Below are positions 9,643-16,822 of a DNA stretch of 16,822 bases, one piece after another. Position 1 is the first letter of the stretch; each line of letters starts with the position of its first letter. Where the stretch lies: contig DDSA01000056.1 in NCBI GenBank assembly GCA_002343715.1, forward strand, positions 1 through 16,822. The letters are read 5' to 3'. The notes beneath the pieces were generated by a model. The model saw nothing but the letters and a program-made list of their open reading frames with translations, ran no database searches and was not told the origin of the DNA. The position numbers and the translations under genes are program-made. Source of the stretch: Phycisphaerales bacterium UBA2402 (GTDB lineage Bacteria > Planctomycetota > Phycisphaerae > Phycisphaerales > UBA1924).

Positions 9643-10779
9643 ATGCCCACTACCCGTGACTACTACGAGATCCTGAGCGTCGAAAAGACCGCCGACGCCG
9701 AGGAGATCAAGCGCGCGTACCGGCGCATGGCGATGAAGTACCACCCCGACCGCAACCCGGGTGATGCCGAGGCCGAGCAGAAGTTCAAGGAGGCCGCGGA
9801 GGCGTACGAAGTCCTCGCCGATAGTGAGAAGCGCAAAGTCTACGACCAGTACGGTCACGAGGGTCTGCGCGGACGCGGGGCCGCGGCCCACGATTTCTCA
9901 CGCATGGATGTCACGGACATCTTCTCGATGTTCAACGACATCTTCGGCGGGGGGCAGGGCGGGGGTCGCCGGGCCCAGGGGCGTGGCTTCGATCTCGAAA
10001 CCGAGGTCACGCTCACGCTCGAGGATGTGTTCAAGGGCTGCGAGCGCGATGTCGAGTTCACGCGGATGGACGTGTGCGAGACCTGCACCGGCACGGGGGC
10101 CAAGGCGGGCAGCAAGCCCATCAAGTGCGCCACCTGCGGGGGGCAGGGCCGCGTGCAGCAGACCGGGCTGGGCGGCATGTTCCGCATGGTTGTGGCCTGC
10201 CCCGGTTGCGGCGGACGCGGGCAGGTCGTCAAGGAGTTCTGCGCCTCGTGCCGCGGCAAGGGGCGTACGCCCAAGAAGAGAACGCTCTCGGTCAAGATCC
10301 CCAAGGGCATCCAGGACGGGCAGGCCCTAGCGGTGACGGGCGAAGGCGAGCCGCCGCCGCCGGAGGTCTCACCCAACGGGCAGGGGCCGCGCGGCGACCT
10401 GCACGTCGTGGTTCGTGTGAAGCCGCACAGCCTCTATCAGCGTGAGGGGGATCACCTCGTCCTCGAAATGCCGGTGAGTTTTCCGCAGGCGGCGCTCGGG
10501 GCGGAGATCCAGGTGCCCACGCTCGACGGCGCCAAGCCCTTCACGATCCCGCGGGGCACCCAGCACGGGCAGGCCTTCCGCGTCGACGGCATGGGCCTGC
10601 CGAACCTGCGCACCGGGCGGAGGGGCGACCTGGGCATCATCGTGAAGATCGAGGTGCCGCGGAAACTCACCGCCAAGCAGGAGCAACTGCTGCGCGACTT
10701 CGCCGCGACGGAGGAAAAAATGGTCCTGCCCGAGAGCGAGAGTTTCTGGAAGAAGGTGAAGGATTTCCTGGGCGGGTGA
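9643..10779 (+). CDS. dnaJ: Chaperone DnaJ (type I Hsp40)
   Basis: A 378-aa full-length DnaJ that delivers substrates to DnaK and stimulates its ATPase. The J domain (about 5-70) carries HPD at 34-36. A short Gly-rich region containing the [13 protein letters not shown] segment follows (about 91-115). The zinc domain has four CxxC pairs, at Cys145/148, 162/165, 186/189 and 200/203, in CxxCxGxG-type repeats. The C-terminal substrate-binding domains run from about 210 to 345. No Shine-Dalgarno precedes the ATG (upstream bases are TTATTGACCCCCC), although [11 protein letters not shown] is the expected N-terminus, so initiation may be leaderless or SD-independent. grpE follows 71 bp later. dnaK is not in the window. 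Confidence 0.97.
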   Translation: MPTTRDYYEILSVEKTADAEEIKRAYRRMAMKYHPDRNPGDAEAEQKFKEAAEAYEVLADSEKRKVYDQYGHEGLRGRGAAAHDFSRMDVTDIFSMFNDIFGGGQGGGRRAQGRGFDLETEVTLTLEDVFKGCERDVEFTRMDVCETCTGTGAKAGSKPIKCATCGGQGRVQQTGLGGMFRMVVACPGCGGRGQVVKEFCASCRGKGRTPKKRTLSVKIPKGIQDGQALAVTGEGEPPPPEVSPNGQGPRGDLHVVVRVKPHSLYQREGDHLVLEMPVSFPQAALGAEIQVPTLDGAKPFTIPRGTQHGQAFRVDGMGLPNLRTGRRGDLGIIVKIEVPRKLTAKQEQLLRDFAATEEKMVLPESESFWKKVKDFLGG

Positions 10780-10850
10780 AGCACGAACACGGCGGGTGGT
10801 GAGATGAACGCGAGAAAGCCAATCGAATGTGGTGGACACGGAGGAAACAC

Positions 10851-11408
10851 ATGAACAGCGACCCATCGGAGCATCCCACTCCGGCGGGCGAGGCGATGCC
10901 GCCGGATTCGGCGGAGATCGCGGCCCAGTCGGTGAGCGACGATATCTCGAACCTCCAGTCCAAACTGGAGGAAGCCAACTCCCGCGCGCTGCGGGCCATG
11001 GCCGATTTTCAGAACTACCAGCGGCGCGCGTTCATGAACGAGCAGCACGCCCGCACAGAGGGCGCGGCGAAAGTCGTTTCGGGTGTGGTGGGGGTGCTGG
11101 ACCACTTCGACCTCGCCCTGGGACAGGACGCGGCGAAAGCATCGGCGGAGCAGATCATCGCGGGCGTCAGGGTGATTCGGGAGGAACTCCTGAAGGTCCT
11201 CAACCAGCACGGCGTCAGTCTGATCCGGCCCGAGCCGGGCGAGGAGTTCACCCCCGGCCGTCACGAGGCCATCATGCAGCAGAAGGCCGAGGGGGTCGCG
11301 CCGGGGCGGATCGTCGCGGTCTTTCAGCCGGGCTACGCGCTGGCCTGCCCCGGGACGCAGACCGGCGAGCGGGTCCTTCGCGCTGCGAAGGTGTCGGTCT
11401 CGCCGTAA
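10851..11408 (+). CDS. grpE: Nucleotide exchange factor GrpE
   Basis: A 185-aa GrpE, which releases ADP from DnaK. The ATG at 10851 is preferred over a frame start at 10827 because CGGAGGA lies 5-6 nt upstream of it. The N-terminal 30 residues are disordered, Pro/Ser-rich. A long helix (about 31-75) contains ADFQNYQRR (51-59), the conserved GrpE signature, then the four-helix region, and a beta domain with FTPGRHEAI (133-141). The C-terminal signature is stretched: GYALACPGTQTGERVLRAAKV, where the family usually has a short GYxLxxRVLRPAxV, and the Pro of RPA is lost. It lies between dnaJ and the FmdB-type gene on one strand, with gaps of 71 and 56 bp, suggesting one operon. Confidence 0.95.
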   Translation: MNSDPSEHPTPAGEAMPPDSAEIAAQSVSDDISNLQSKLEEANSRALRAMADFQNYQRRAFMNEQHARTEGAAKVVSGVVGVLDHFDLALGQDAAKASAEQIIAGVRVIREELLKVLNQHGVSLIRPEPGEEFTPGRHEAIMQQKAEGVAPGRIVAVFQPGYALACPGTQTGERVLRAAKVSVSP

Positions 11409-11464
11409 CGAGCGGTTCCTCCCGGCGTTTTGTTTGAGCGAGCCTCCAGTTCTGAAGTGAAACC

Positions 11465-11857
11465 ATGCCCACCTACGAATACCGTTGCACCGCCTGCGAC
11501 CATGAGTTCGAGCAGTTCCAGTCCATGAAGGACAAGGCGCTGCGAAAGTGCCCATCCTGCGGCAAGAACGCGCTGGAGCGGCTCATCGGGACCGGGGCCG
11601 CCGTCATCTTCAAAGGCTCGGGCTTCTACCAGACCGACTACCGCCCCGAGTCCTACAAAAAGGCGGCCGAGGCCGACAAGGCTCCGAGCGAGACCGCGGC
11701 GACCGCCACCGGCAAAGACGAGGCAAAGACAAACTCAAAGCCCGAAACCAACTCCGTGGCCAAGCCCGCCGCTGAACCCAAGGCCGCTGGTCAACCCGAG
11801 TCCAAGACCCCGGCGAAGAAGCCGGAAAAGAAGTCTCCTCTCAAGCCCGGCAGGTAG
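11465..11857 (+). CDS. FmdB-type zinc-ribbon protein with disordered tail
   Basis: 130 aa. Residues 1-42 are the FmdB/CxxC_CxxC zinc ribbon: MPTYEYRCTAC start, Cys8/Cys11 and Cys29/Cys32 as zinc ligands. A short GSGFYQTDYR segment follows (51-60), typical of the family. From about residue 65 the tail is low-complexity, rich in Lys, Ala, Pro and Glu, and strongly basic at the end, so probably disordered and possibly nucleic-acid binding. The exact role of this family is poorly defined; regulatory functions have been proposed. It starts 56 bp after grpE and ends 2 bp before acpS, so it is almost certainly cotranscribed with acpS. Confidence 0.9.
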   Translation: MPTYEYRCTACDHEFEQFQSMKDKALRKCPSCGKNALERLIGTGAAVIFKGSGFYQTDYRPESYKKAAEADKAPSETAATATGKDEAKTNSKPETNSVAKPAAEPKAAGQPESKTPAKKPEKKSPLKPGR

Positions 11858-11859
11858 TC

Positions 11860-12255
11860 ATGCACACGATCGCCCACGGCGTGGACATCGTCGAGGTCGC
11901 CCGCATCCGGTCGATGCTTAAGGCCCATCCACGCCGATTCGTCGCCCGTGTCTTCACGGAGCACGAATCCGCGCGCTCCGCGGGCCGCCGGCGCGCCGAG
12001 CATCTCGCCGCGAGGTTCGCCGCGAAGGAGGCCGTGATGAAGGCCCTGGGCACCGGGCTGACGGGGGGCATCGCCTGGACCGAGATCGAGGTGGTCACGC
12101 TCCCCAGCGGGGCACCCTCGCTGCGACTTTCGGGCCGCGCGGCGGAGGTCGCACAGGCTCTGGGCATCAGGGCGTGGCTGATCTCGCTCACCCATGTGGA
12201 TTCACTGGCGATGGCGTCGGTGATTGGGTTGGGAAAGGTCCGACGATCGGCCTGA
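11860..12255 (+). CDS. acpS: Holo-[acyl-carrier-protein] synthase AcpS
   Basis: A 131-aa phosphopantetheinyl transferase that moves 4'-phosphopantetheine from CoA onto the serine of acyl carrier protein, activating it for fatty-acid synthesis. Mg-binding residues are in place: Asp9 in HGVDIVEVARI and Glu57 in RFAAKEAVMKALGTG. The C-terminal ISLTH motif is also present. Its length is normal. The start lies 2 bp after the upstream stop, with GGTAG overlapping that stop as a weak ribosome site, which suggests translational coupling. It is convergent with the next gene, only 7 bp between the stops. Confidence 0.95.
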   Translation: MHTIAHGVDIVEVARIRSMLKAHPRRFVARVFTEHESARSAGRRRAEHLAARFAAKEAVMKALGTGLTGGIAWTEIEVVTLPSGAPSLRLSGRAAEVAQALGIRAWLISLTHVDSLAMASVIGLGKVRRSA

Positions 12256-12262
12256 GTGGAGG

Positions 12263-13294
12263 TCAGCTCCCCTTCGACGGTTGTTTCTGCGCCTCCGACC
12301 TTGCCGCGAGGTGCGGGACGAACTCCTTGTCGTACCACTCCCGCCACGCCGGGATGTTGTACCCCAGGCGCTTGGTTGGTCTGCCCCATTCATCGGTGGT
12401 CCACTCGGTCAGGATCGTGTGGATGTCGGTGTGGTACTCGACGACGGCGGCGTCGATCACGCGGAGAATCACCCCCGTGTTGATGACAGAGAGTTGGGGA
12501 TCGAAGGCCACCGCGAACGGGCCTACTACGGGCGTGAGGTCGCTGATGAAGGCGGTCTGCGTGCCCACCATGATCCACGCGAGCGCGGCATCGGGCGTGC
12601 CCGTCGCGCCCGCGCCCACCGTCTGTTGCAGCGGCTGGCCCGTGACCTGCGCGTTGATGAGCCATGGGATCACCTCGAGCAGGCCTACGCCGCGGGCTAA
12701 TCGCGCCGCCGCGACCATGGATTCGTCCCTGCCCGAGCGCAGCCCCTCGTACACGACCAGTTTCACCTGGTGGCGGGGTGCCTTGTCCTTGCTGAGCCGT
12801 TCGTTCAGCCGTTCCATCGCGGCCCCGCGATAGCCCGCCTCCGGGTCCTGCACCGCGACCCAGGCCAGAGCCGCATCGCCCTCTTCCGACTGCGAGTCCC
12901 GGAACATATCGAGCACCGCGAGACGAACCTCAGCGTGCTCTCGCCTGAAGAGTTGGATCATCAGCGGGAAGAGGGCGGGGTCGGTGTACTCACGCAGTTT
13001 GAGGATCCCTTCCTGCCGCACCGCGGGGCTTTTTGATCCGCTGAAGTACTTGAAGCGGAGTTGCCGGAGCGCCCTCTCGTGATCCTTACGGGTCTTGACC
13101 TGCGCGGCGTGTTTCTTCGCCGCGGGGCTTTCGGGGTCGATCTTGAGGCGCTTCATCCACTCCGGCGCATCATCGTCAATGGACGGCGCATCCACAACCG
13201 TGGGTTGCGCCGATACGGTGAGCGGGGTTGGAGCGATGAACAGGCCGGTCAGGAGTGCGCAGCACCAGAGGCGGGCATGGAATGCGATGGGCAT
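12263..13294 (-). CDS. Exported HEAT-like repeat protein, unknown function
   Basis: 343 aa from the ATG at 13294, chosen because AGGAGAC lies about 8 nt upstream and a clear signal peptide follows (hydrophobic core WCCALLTGLF, cleavage near VSA-QP). The frame is open upstream to 13399 but that part is Arg-rich and non-coding in character. The mature protein is mostly alpha-helical, with paired helices of about 30-40 residues suggestive of HEAT/ARM repeats (for example PALFPLMIQLFRREHAEVRL and GDAALAWVAVQDPEAGYRGA). A distinct C-terminal part (about 250-330) contains YNIPAWREWYDKEF. No catalytic motif recognised. It is probably a periplasmic scaffold, and may be cotranscribed with the SPOR lipoprotein upstream, although a possible own -10 box exists. 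Confidence 0.75.
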   Translation of the reverse strand: MPIAFHARLWCCALLTGLFIAPTPLTVSAQPTVVDAPSIDDDAPEWMKRLKIDPESPAAKKHAAQVKTRKDHERALRQLRFKYFSGSKSPAVRQEGILKLREYTDPALFPLMIQLFRREHAEVRLAVLDMFRDSQSEEGDAALAWVAVQDPEAGYRGAAMERLNERLSKDKAPRHQVKLVVYEGLRSGRDESMVAAARLARGVGLLEVIPWLINAQVTGQPLQQTVGAGATGTPDAALAWIMVGTQTAFISDLTPVVGPFAVAFDPQLSVINTGVILRVIDAAVVEYHTDIHTILTEWTTDEWGRPTKRLGYNIPAWREWYDKEFVPHLAARSEAQKQPSKGS

Positions 13295-13358
13295 TTGGCG
13301 AAGTCTCCTGTCTGGTCCGATGCACAATCCTCGCCGGAGTTCCGTTCGGCGGGTCATA

Positions 13359-13364
13359 CTTATA
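13359..13364 (-). promoter_or_regulatory. Candidate -10 box for the HEAT-like gene
   Basis: TATAAG on the minus strand, about 65 bp upstream of the ATG at 13294 in an otherwise GC-rich spacer. No recognisable -35 element is present at 16-18 bp, so this is only a possible promoter. Confidence 0.25.
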
Positions 13365-13421
13365 CGGCTTTTCCTCCGCGAAGATGCGAAGAGCCGCACG
13401 GAAAATGTACGGTTGCTGACT

Positions 13422-14237
13422 TTACTCGCCCGCGGTGGTCATCACACGAGCCTCGGCCCCTATGGTGTTCTTCACCCGTTCCGCCTCGGGGCGGGTGGCG
13501 AACCTGCCGACGCGGACGGCAAAGAGTTGCTTTCCGGACTTGTCGGTCGTTTCCACGACGCGCGGCTCGCCGTAGGCCCGGAATCGGCTCAACTGTTTCT
13601 GTGCATTGGTATAACTGGAGAAGGCGCCGACCTGTACGGTGAACTGCGTCGGGCCGCCCGCGGCAGGGGGTTTGACGGTGGGGGGCGGGGTGCTCGCCGC
13701 GGCGAGACGGTCGCCGATCATCACCCGCAACCCCGCGTCCTTCAGGACCTTGGTCTGCGCCAGGCTCCACATGCCGCGGGCCTCGGTGGTTTGTCCGAGA
13801 GACTTGTACGCATCGCCCGAGTACATGAAGGCCCGGGCGGCATCGTCGCCTTCGAGTTTGCGACCCGCTCTCGCGAGGTAGTCCGCCGCTTCGGCGTATC
13901 TTCCTTGCTCCGATGCGAGCAGGCCCAGAGCAGCGCCCGCCTGACCCGCGATCTTCGGGTCGGCGTTGTCCTTCACCATGCCGAGATACTTCTCGGCGTC
14001 GCTGTCGCGGTTCAGGGCCTGGGCCGAGAGGCCCGCGATCAGCGCCGCCTGATCCTTGCGCGGGCCGCTGCCGAGGGTGGCCTGCTTGGAGGCGGACTCG
14101 TACGCCGCGGCGTAGCGGCCATTCTCGAAATCCTTGACGTAGTCGCTCTTGGTGTCCTGGGACGAAGAACAGCCGGAACCGCTCACCGCCATGATGAGCG
14201 CGGCGAAGAGAGAGACGAAACGGGCGAAGTGGTTCAT
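13422..14237 (-). CDS. TPR and SPOR domain lipoprotein
   Basis: 271 aa from the ATG at 14237, chosen for AAGGA 8 nt upstream; an in-frame ATG at 14246 is the alternative. The N-terminus is a lipoprotein-type signal with Cys23 (SGSGC), a slightly atypical lipobox. Residues about 32-175 are helical repeats of TPR type (YVKDFENGRYAAAYESASK, LASEQGRYAEAADYLARA). A Pro-rich linker (about 180-195) leads to a SPOR domain (197-271) beginning FTVQVGAFSSYTNAQKQL and containing LFAVRVGRF. SPOR domains bind peptidoglycan lacking stem peptides, usually at division sites, so an envelope or septal role is likely. It lies 59 bp downstream of pilT on the same strand. Confidence 0.87.
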   Translation of the reverse strand: MNHFARFVSLFAALIMAVSGSGCSSSQDTKSDYVKDFENGRYAAAYESASKQATLGSGPRKDQAALIAGLSAQALNRDSDAEKYLGMVKDNADPKIAGQAGAALGLLASEQGRYAEAADYLARAGRKLEGDDAARAFMYSGDAYKSLGQTTEARGMWSLAQTKVLKDAGLRVMIGDRLAAASTPPPTVKPPAAGGPTQFTVQVGAFSSYTNAQKQLSRFRAYGEPRVVETTDKSGKQLFAVRVGRFATRPEAERVKNTIGAEARVMTTAGE

Positions 14238-14296
14238 GGTCTGCATCCTTGCATCAGCGGGGCGGCGCGCCCCGTCGGGCAAGGATACGCCGAGAA

Positions 14297-15430
14297 CTAA
14301 CTTCGGTTACCCGCCGCTTTGATTCGGCTGACCAGCCCCTGGTTCTTGACCTCGACGCCTTTGAGTGCGCTGGCGAGGGCGTCGCGGTTGGGGGCGTAAT
14401 CCATCGCCACCGACATCGCGACCCACTCCTTGCGGACCAGTTCGTACAGGGCGTGGGTGAAACTCTGCATCCCTTCCTCATTCTTGCCCACGATCATGGG
14501 CAGGGCCTGGTCGTCCCCCTCGCGGATTTTCTCGCGGATCACCGAGTTGCCCAGCAGCACCTCGCACGCGGGCACCACGCCGAAGCCCGTCTCCGGCTGG
14601 GCGGGGAGCAGTCGCTGGGCCAGCACGCCCCGAAGCGTGTTGGAGAGCGCGTGCCTCAGGAACCCGTGCTCGTGGCTGGGGAAGAACTCGAGGATGCGGC
14701 TGAAAGCCTGCATCGTGTCGGCGGTGTGCATGGTGCTGAAGACCAGGTGGCCCGTCTCGGCGGCCTGCACCGCCGCGAGGACCGTCGCGTGGTCGCGCAA
14801 CTCGCCGATGAAGATCACATCGGGATCTTCGCGCACTACGTACTTGAGCGCGGTGGAGAAGTCCTGCACGTCGATCCCCACTTCGCGCTGGCTGATGATC
14901 GACTTCTTCGGGATGAAGCGGTACTCCACCGGGTCCTCGACCGTGATGATGTTTTCGGCGCGGGTCAGGTTGATGTGCTCGATCATCGCGGCGAGGGTGC
15001 TGCTCTTGCCGCTGCCCGTCACTCCGACGACGACGATGAGACCCTCGCTGGTCTTCTCGATCAGGTCGCTGTACGCCTGCGGCACGTGCAGGTCGGCGTA
15101 ACTGGGAATCTCGGCCTTCACCCGCCGGATCGCGGCGTGAGTGTGGCTCCCCGAGCGGTACATGTTCACGCGGAACCGGTCCCCGTCCTTGAGGTGCGTG
15201 GCGAAGTCCAGGTTGCCGGTGGTTTCATACTTTGGTCGCAGGACCTCAGGCACGATCGGATCGAGAAGGTGATCCGCCTCATCCTCGGTGATGGGGTCCG
15301 CGGCCATTTTCTTGAGCAGCCCGCCGATCCGGTAGACGGGAGGAATGCCGACCTTGATGTGAAGGTCGGAGGCTTCCAGTTTCTTCATCGCACCCAGCAG
15401 GCGGTGGATCGACATCGGGCCGGCTTCCAT
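14297..15430 (-). CDS. pilT: Type IV pilus retraction-type ATPase PilT
   Basis: A 377-aa hexameric secretion ATPase of the PilT/PilU branch, which powers pilus retraction and twitching in the cytoplasm. Motifs: N-terminal LEASDLHIKVG, Walker A GVTGSGKS (136-143), Asp box ITVEDPVEYR (162-171), Walker B DVIFIGELRD (204-213) and His box GHLVFSTMHT (227-236), then RGVLAQRLLP. Length is near the usual 345-380. The ATG at 15430 is favoured by AAGGGG 8 nt upstream; a GTG at 15439 and an ATG at 15415 are alternatives. No other pilus gene is in the window, so it is an orphan here. Whether it acts in pilus retraction or another motor role cannot be told from sequence. Confidence 0.95.
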   Translation of the reverse strand: MEAGPMSIHRLLGAMKKLEASDLHIKVGIPPVYRIGGLLKKMAADPITEDEADHLLDPIVPEVLRPKYETTGNLDFATHLKDGDRFRVNMYRSGSHTHAAIRRVKAEIPSYADLHVPQAYSDLIEKTSEGLIVVVGVTGSGKSSTLAAMIEHINLTRAENIITVEDPVEYRFIPKKSIISQREVGIDVQDFSTALKYVVREDPDVIFIGELRDHATVLAAVQAAETGHLVFSTMHTADTMQAFSRILEFFPSHEHGFLRHALSNTLRGVLAQRLLPAQPETGFGVVPACEVLLGNSVIREKIREGDDQALPMIVGKNEEGMQSFTHALYELVRKEWVAMSVAMDYAPNRDALASALKGVEVKNQGLVSRIKAAGNRS

Positions 15431-15474
15431 CGGATGCACCCCTTGTCTGTCGCCACGGGATCGGGCGGCCGGGC

Positions 15475-15480
15475 AGTATA
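15475..15480 (-). promoter_or_regulatory. Candidate -10 box for pilT
   Basis: TATACT on the minus strand, about 45 bp before the chosen pilT start, giving a leader of roughly 38 nt. No good -35 is seen at the right distance. Confidence 0.3.
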
Positions 15481-15708
15481 TGGCACGGTTGCGGCCTTCC
15501 GCTCGGCGCGGGCATCTGGAAGGAGCGAGCGGTTGTCGAGCTCACCATCCGCGGGTAGCGGGTCTTGCGAGCTCCCGGCTTCAAACTGAACTGAACTGTG
15601 CAACGGGCCGCCATCCAAGTGAGAAACGCCCGATGCTGTGCGGCCTTGCACTCGGCCGGATCTGTTCATTTGAAACCGAGGAAGCGAGAGACCGCTCGAC
15701 GCGCCGCC

Positions 15709-16434
15709 TCAATCATCGTCATCGTGCTTCTTGCGCTTTTCCCCGCCGCCGTCCTCGCGCTCGCCGAGTTGCAGTGAGGTGCCGAGGAACGGGAGCGTCG
15801 TGGATTGCGTCGTGGGGTTGTAGTTCCGGACCAGCACGTACGCCCAGCCGCCGGCGATGATCAGGAAGAGAAGGGCGACGATCGGCCTGCCCGAGGTGAT
15901 CGCGTCCGATGGTTCGGCGTGCTTTTTGCCGTGGATCATGCCGGCGGTGATGTTCTCGCGGTGACGGATGGTGTGGAACGCCACTCCCAGCACATGCACG
16001 ATCACGACGGCGACGGCGGCCCACGCGAGGAACTCGTGGACTTCCTTGATCGCCTCGTTACCCCGGCCCATCATGAAGCCCGTGACGGCCAACGCGAGCA
16101 CGAGTGCGAGCAACGCGAAGATCGCGGCCGCGGAGCCGGGATTGTGCCCGATGTGGCGTTTTCCGCCGCCGAACAGCGTGCCTTTCATGTATTCGACGAC
16201 CGCGCCCGGCCCGAACATGAACGAGCCGAACCGGGCGTAGCGCGTTCCCACGAAGCCCCATACGATGCGGAGCACGACCATAAGGGCGATGGACAGACCG
16301 ATGATCGCGTGGTAGGGAAAGAGCGGGCTGTGCTCACCCAGACCCAGCGAGATCATCGCCGCGGCGATGAATCCGGCCGAGAGCAGCCAGTGGAAGAGTC
16401 GTGTCGGCAGGTCCCAAACCAGGACTGAGTTCAT
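15709..16434 (-). CDS. Cytochrome b561-type di-heme membrane protein
   Basis: 241 aa from the ATG at 16434, chosen for AAGGA about 9 nt upstream and because MNSVLVWDLPTRLFHW is the classic N-terminus of the bacterial cytochrome b561 / Ni-Fe hydrogenase b-subunit family; the longer upstream frame is non-coding in character. Four membrane segments are visible (about 14-33, 42-62, 101-122, 135-155) with candidate heme-ligating histidines at 15, 42, 133 and 147, plus a further hydrophobic segment near 185-203. It would carry electrons across or within the inner membrane between quinones and a partner cytochrome. The C-terminus is a charged tail ending KRKKHDDDD, which is unusual. The gene upstream (76 aa) is probably its operon partner. 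Confidence 0.85.
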   Translation of the reverse strand: MNSVLVWDLPTRLFHWLLSAGFIAAAMISLGLGEHSPLFPYHAIIGLSIALMVVLRIVWGFVGTRYARFGSFMFGPGAVVEYMKGTLFGGGKRHIGHNPGSAAAIFALLALVLALAVTGFMMGRGNEAIKEVHEFLAWAAVAVVIVHVLGVAFHTIRHRENITAGMIHGKKHAEPSDAITSGRPIVALLFLIIAGGWAYVLVRNYNPTTQSTTLPFLGTSLQLGEREDGGGEKRKKHDDDD

Positions 16435-16520
16435 GAATCGATCCTTGTCATTGCGAGTGGAGTCGGCGGTCGATATGTTCGTGACCGCGAGCGAGCGGAT
16501 CACATCGGTATCCGGGAGAA

Positions 16521-16751
16521 TCACGCCGATCGCGAGCTCGGTGTGCGGAGCCAGGCGAACCACACGAGCGAGATCAGCACGATCGGCCAGACGATCATCG
16601 CGAACGTGTTGAAGGATCTGGTGAACGTGAACCAGCCGAACTCCCAGGGAAGCATGTGCCCGCCCCAGATGCCCAGCCACCAGTGGCCCACCGTTTCGCT
16701 GAAGGCGATGCCCGAAAGAAACTTCGCACCTTCTCTGGCTGTGGAGTACAT
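16521..16751 (-). CDS. Trp-rich small membrane protein (76 aa)
   Basis: Starts at the ATG at 16751 with an excellent ribosome site (AAAGGAGG, 5 nt spacer), which strongly supports it as a real gene. The N-terminal half is soluble or interfacial and aromatic (HWWLGIWGGHMLPWEFGW); the C-terminal half holds one transmembrane helix (about 50-68, FAMIVWPIVLISLVWFAWL), then a short polar tail. I recognise no family. It is 86 bp upstream of the cytochrome b561 gene on the same strand, so it may be a small accessory subunit or heme/cytochrome partner. It is the last gene before the contig-end low-complexity sequence, so its own upstream partners are missing. Confidence 0.65.
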   Translation of the reverse strand: MYSTAREGAKFLSGIAFSETVGHWWLGIWGGHMLPWEFGWFTFTRSFNTFAMIVWPIVLISLVWFAWLRTPSSRSA

Positions 16752-16768
16752 GTTTGCCTCCTTTCCTG

Positions 16769-16822
16769 CCCCCCCCCCCCCCCCCCCCCGCCCGGCGGGC
16801 GCGCCCCCCGCGGGGGCGGGGG
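16769..16822. other. Poly-C / GC-only contig end, likely artefact
   Basis: A run of 21 C (16769-16789) is followed by sequence made only of G and C to the last base. This is the pattern left by poly-G read tails (two-colour Illumina chemistry) at a contig end, seen in reverse complement. It contains no gene signal and should not be treated as genomic sequence. It starts right before the ribosome site of the 76-aa gene. Confidence 0.7.

Noticed and set aside
8911..9891. 326-aa minus-strand frame spanning the groEL2 end and dnaJ start
   Set aside because: Overlaps two certain genes and has no recognisable domain.
13095..14300. 401-aa plus-strand frame antisense to the SPOR lipoprotein
   Set aside because: Arg/Gly-rich shadow; the minus strand has a lipoprotein signal, TPR helices and a SPOR domain.
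15481..15492. TGGCACGGTTGC near pilT as a sigma-54 site
   Set aside because: The spacing between the GG and GC doublets is three bases too short and it points away from pilT.
14249..15589. 446-aa plus-strand frame antisense to pilT
   Set aside because: Shadow of a gene with complete Walker and Asp/His box motifs; composition is typical of antisense frames in GC-rich DNA.

Overview
The window looks like one contig, or the end of one, from a GC-rich Gram-negative-type bacterium, most likely a planctomycete (Phycisphaerae-like). This assignment is an inference. It rests on the very high GC of coding DNA, two divergent groEL genes in one locus, exported proteins of the kinds common in that phylum (a FTYQGxL-type N-terminal domain followed by GGG/N repeats), lipoproteins, and an orphan pilT. 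No rRNA, tRNA, CRISPR array, insertion sequence or integrase was found.

Layout. 1-1745 (-): the N-terminal 581 residues of a large secreted repeat protein, cut by the window edge. 1897-2982 (-): an exported Cys/Pro-rich protein with a TPR-like C-terminus. 3157-3747 (+): a small lipoprotein. 3748-4777: an unusually long gene-poor gap of about 1 kb, much of it less GC-rich. It holds a leftward intrinsic terminator, a perfect 13-nt Shine-Dalgarno sequence with an 11-codon mini-ORF, a possible 63-aa gene, a palindrome, and a near-exact sigma-54 promoter 135 bp before groEL1. 4778-12255 (+): a protein quality-control block in the order groEL1 (GGM tail), DedA membrane protein, groES, groEL2 (no GGM tail), dnaJ, grpE, FmdB-type zinc ribbon, acpS. 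12263-15430 (-): a HEAT-like exported protein, a TPR+SPOR lipoprotein and a PilT ATPase. 15709-16751 (-): a cytochrome b561-type membrane protein and a Trp-rich 76-aa membrane protein. The last 54 bases are a 21-C run followed by G/C-only sequence that looks like an assembly or read artefact.

How the genes relate. groES and groEL2 form an ordinary chaperonin pair. groEL1 stands apart, with its own putative sigma-54 promoter and a DedA gene between it and groES, so the two chaperonins may serve different conditions and share the single GroES. DnaJ and GrpE are co-chaperones of DnaK, which is not in the window. The SPOR lipoprotein and PilT point to cell-envelope and surface-motility functions. 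Most of the window is housekeeping. The parts most worth a second look are the gap before groEL1 and the regulation and specialisation of the two chaperonins.
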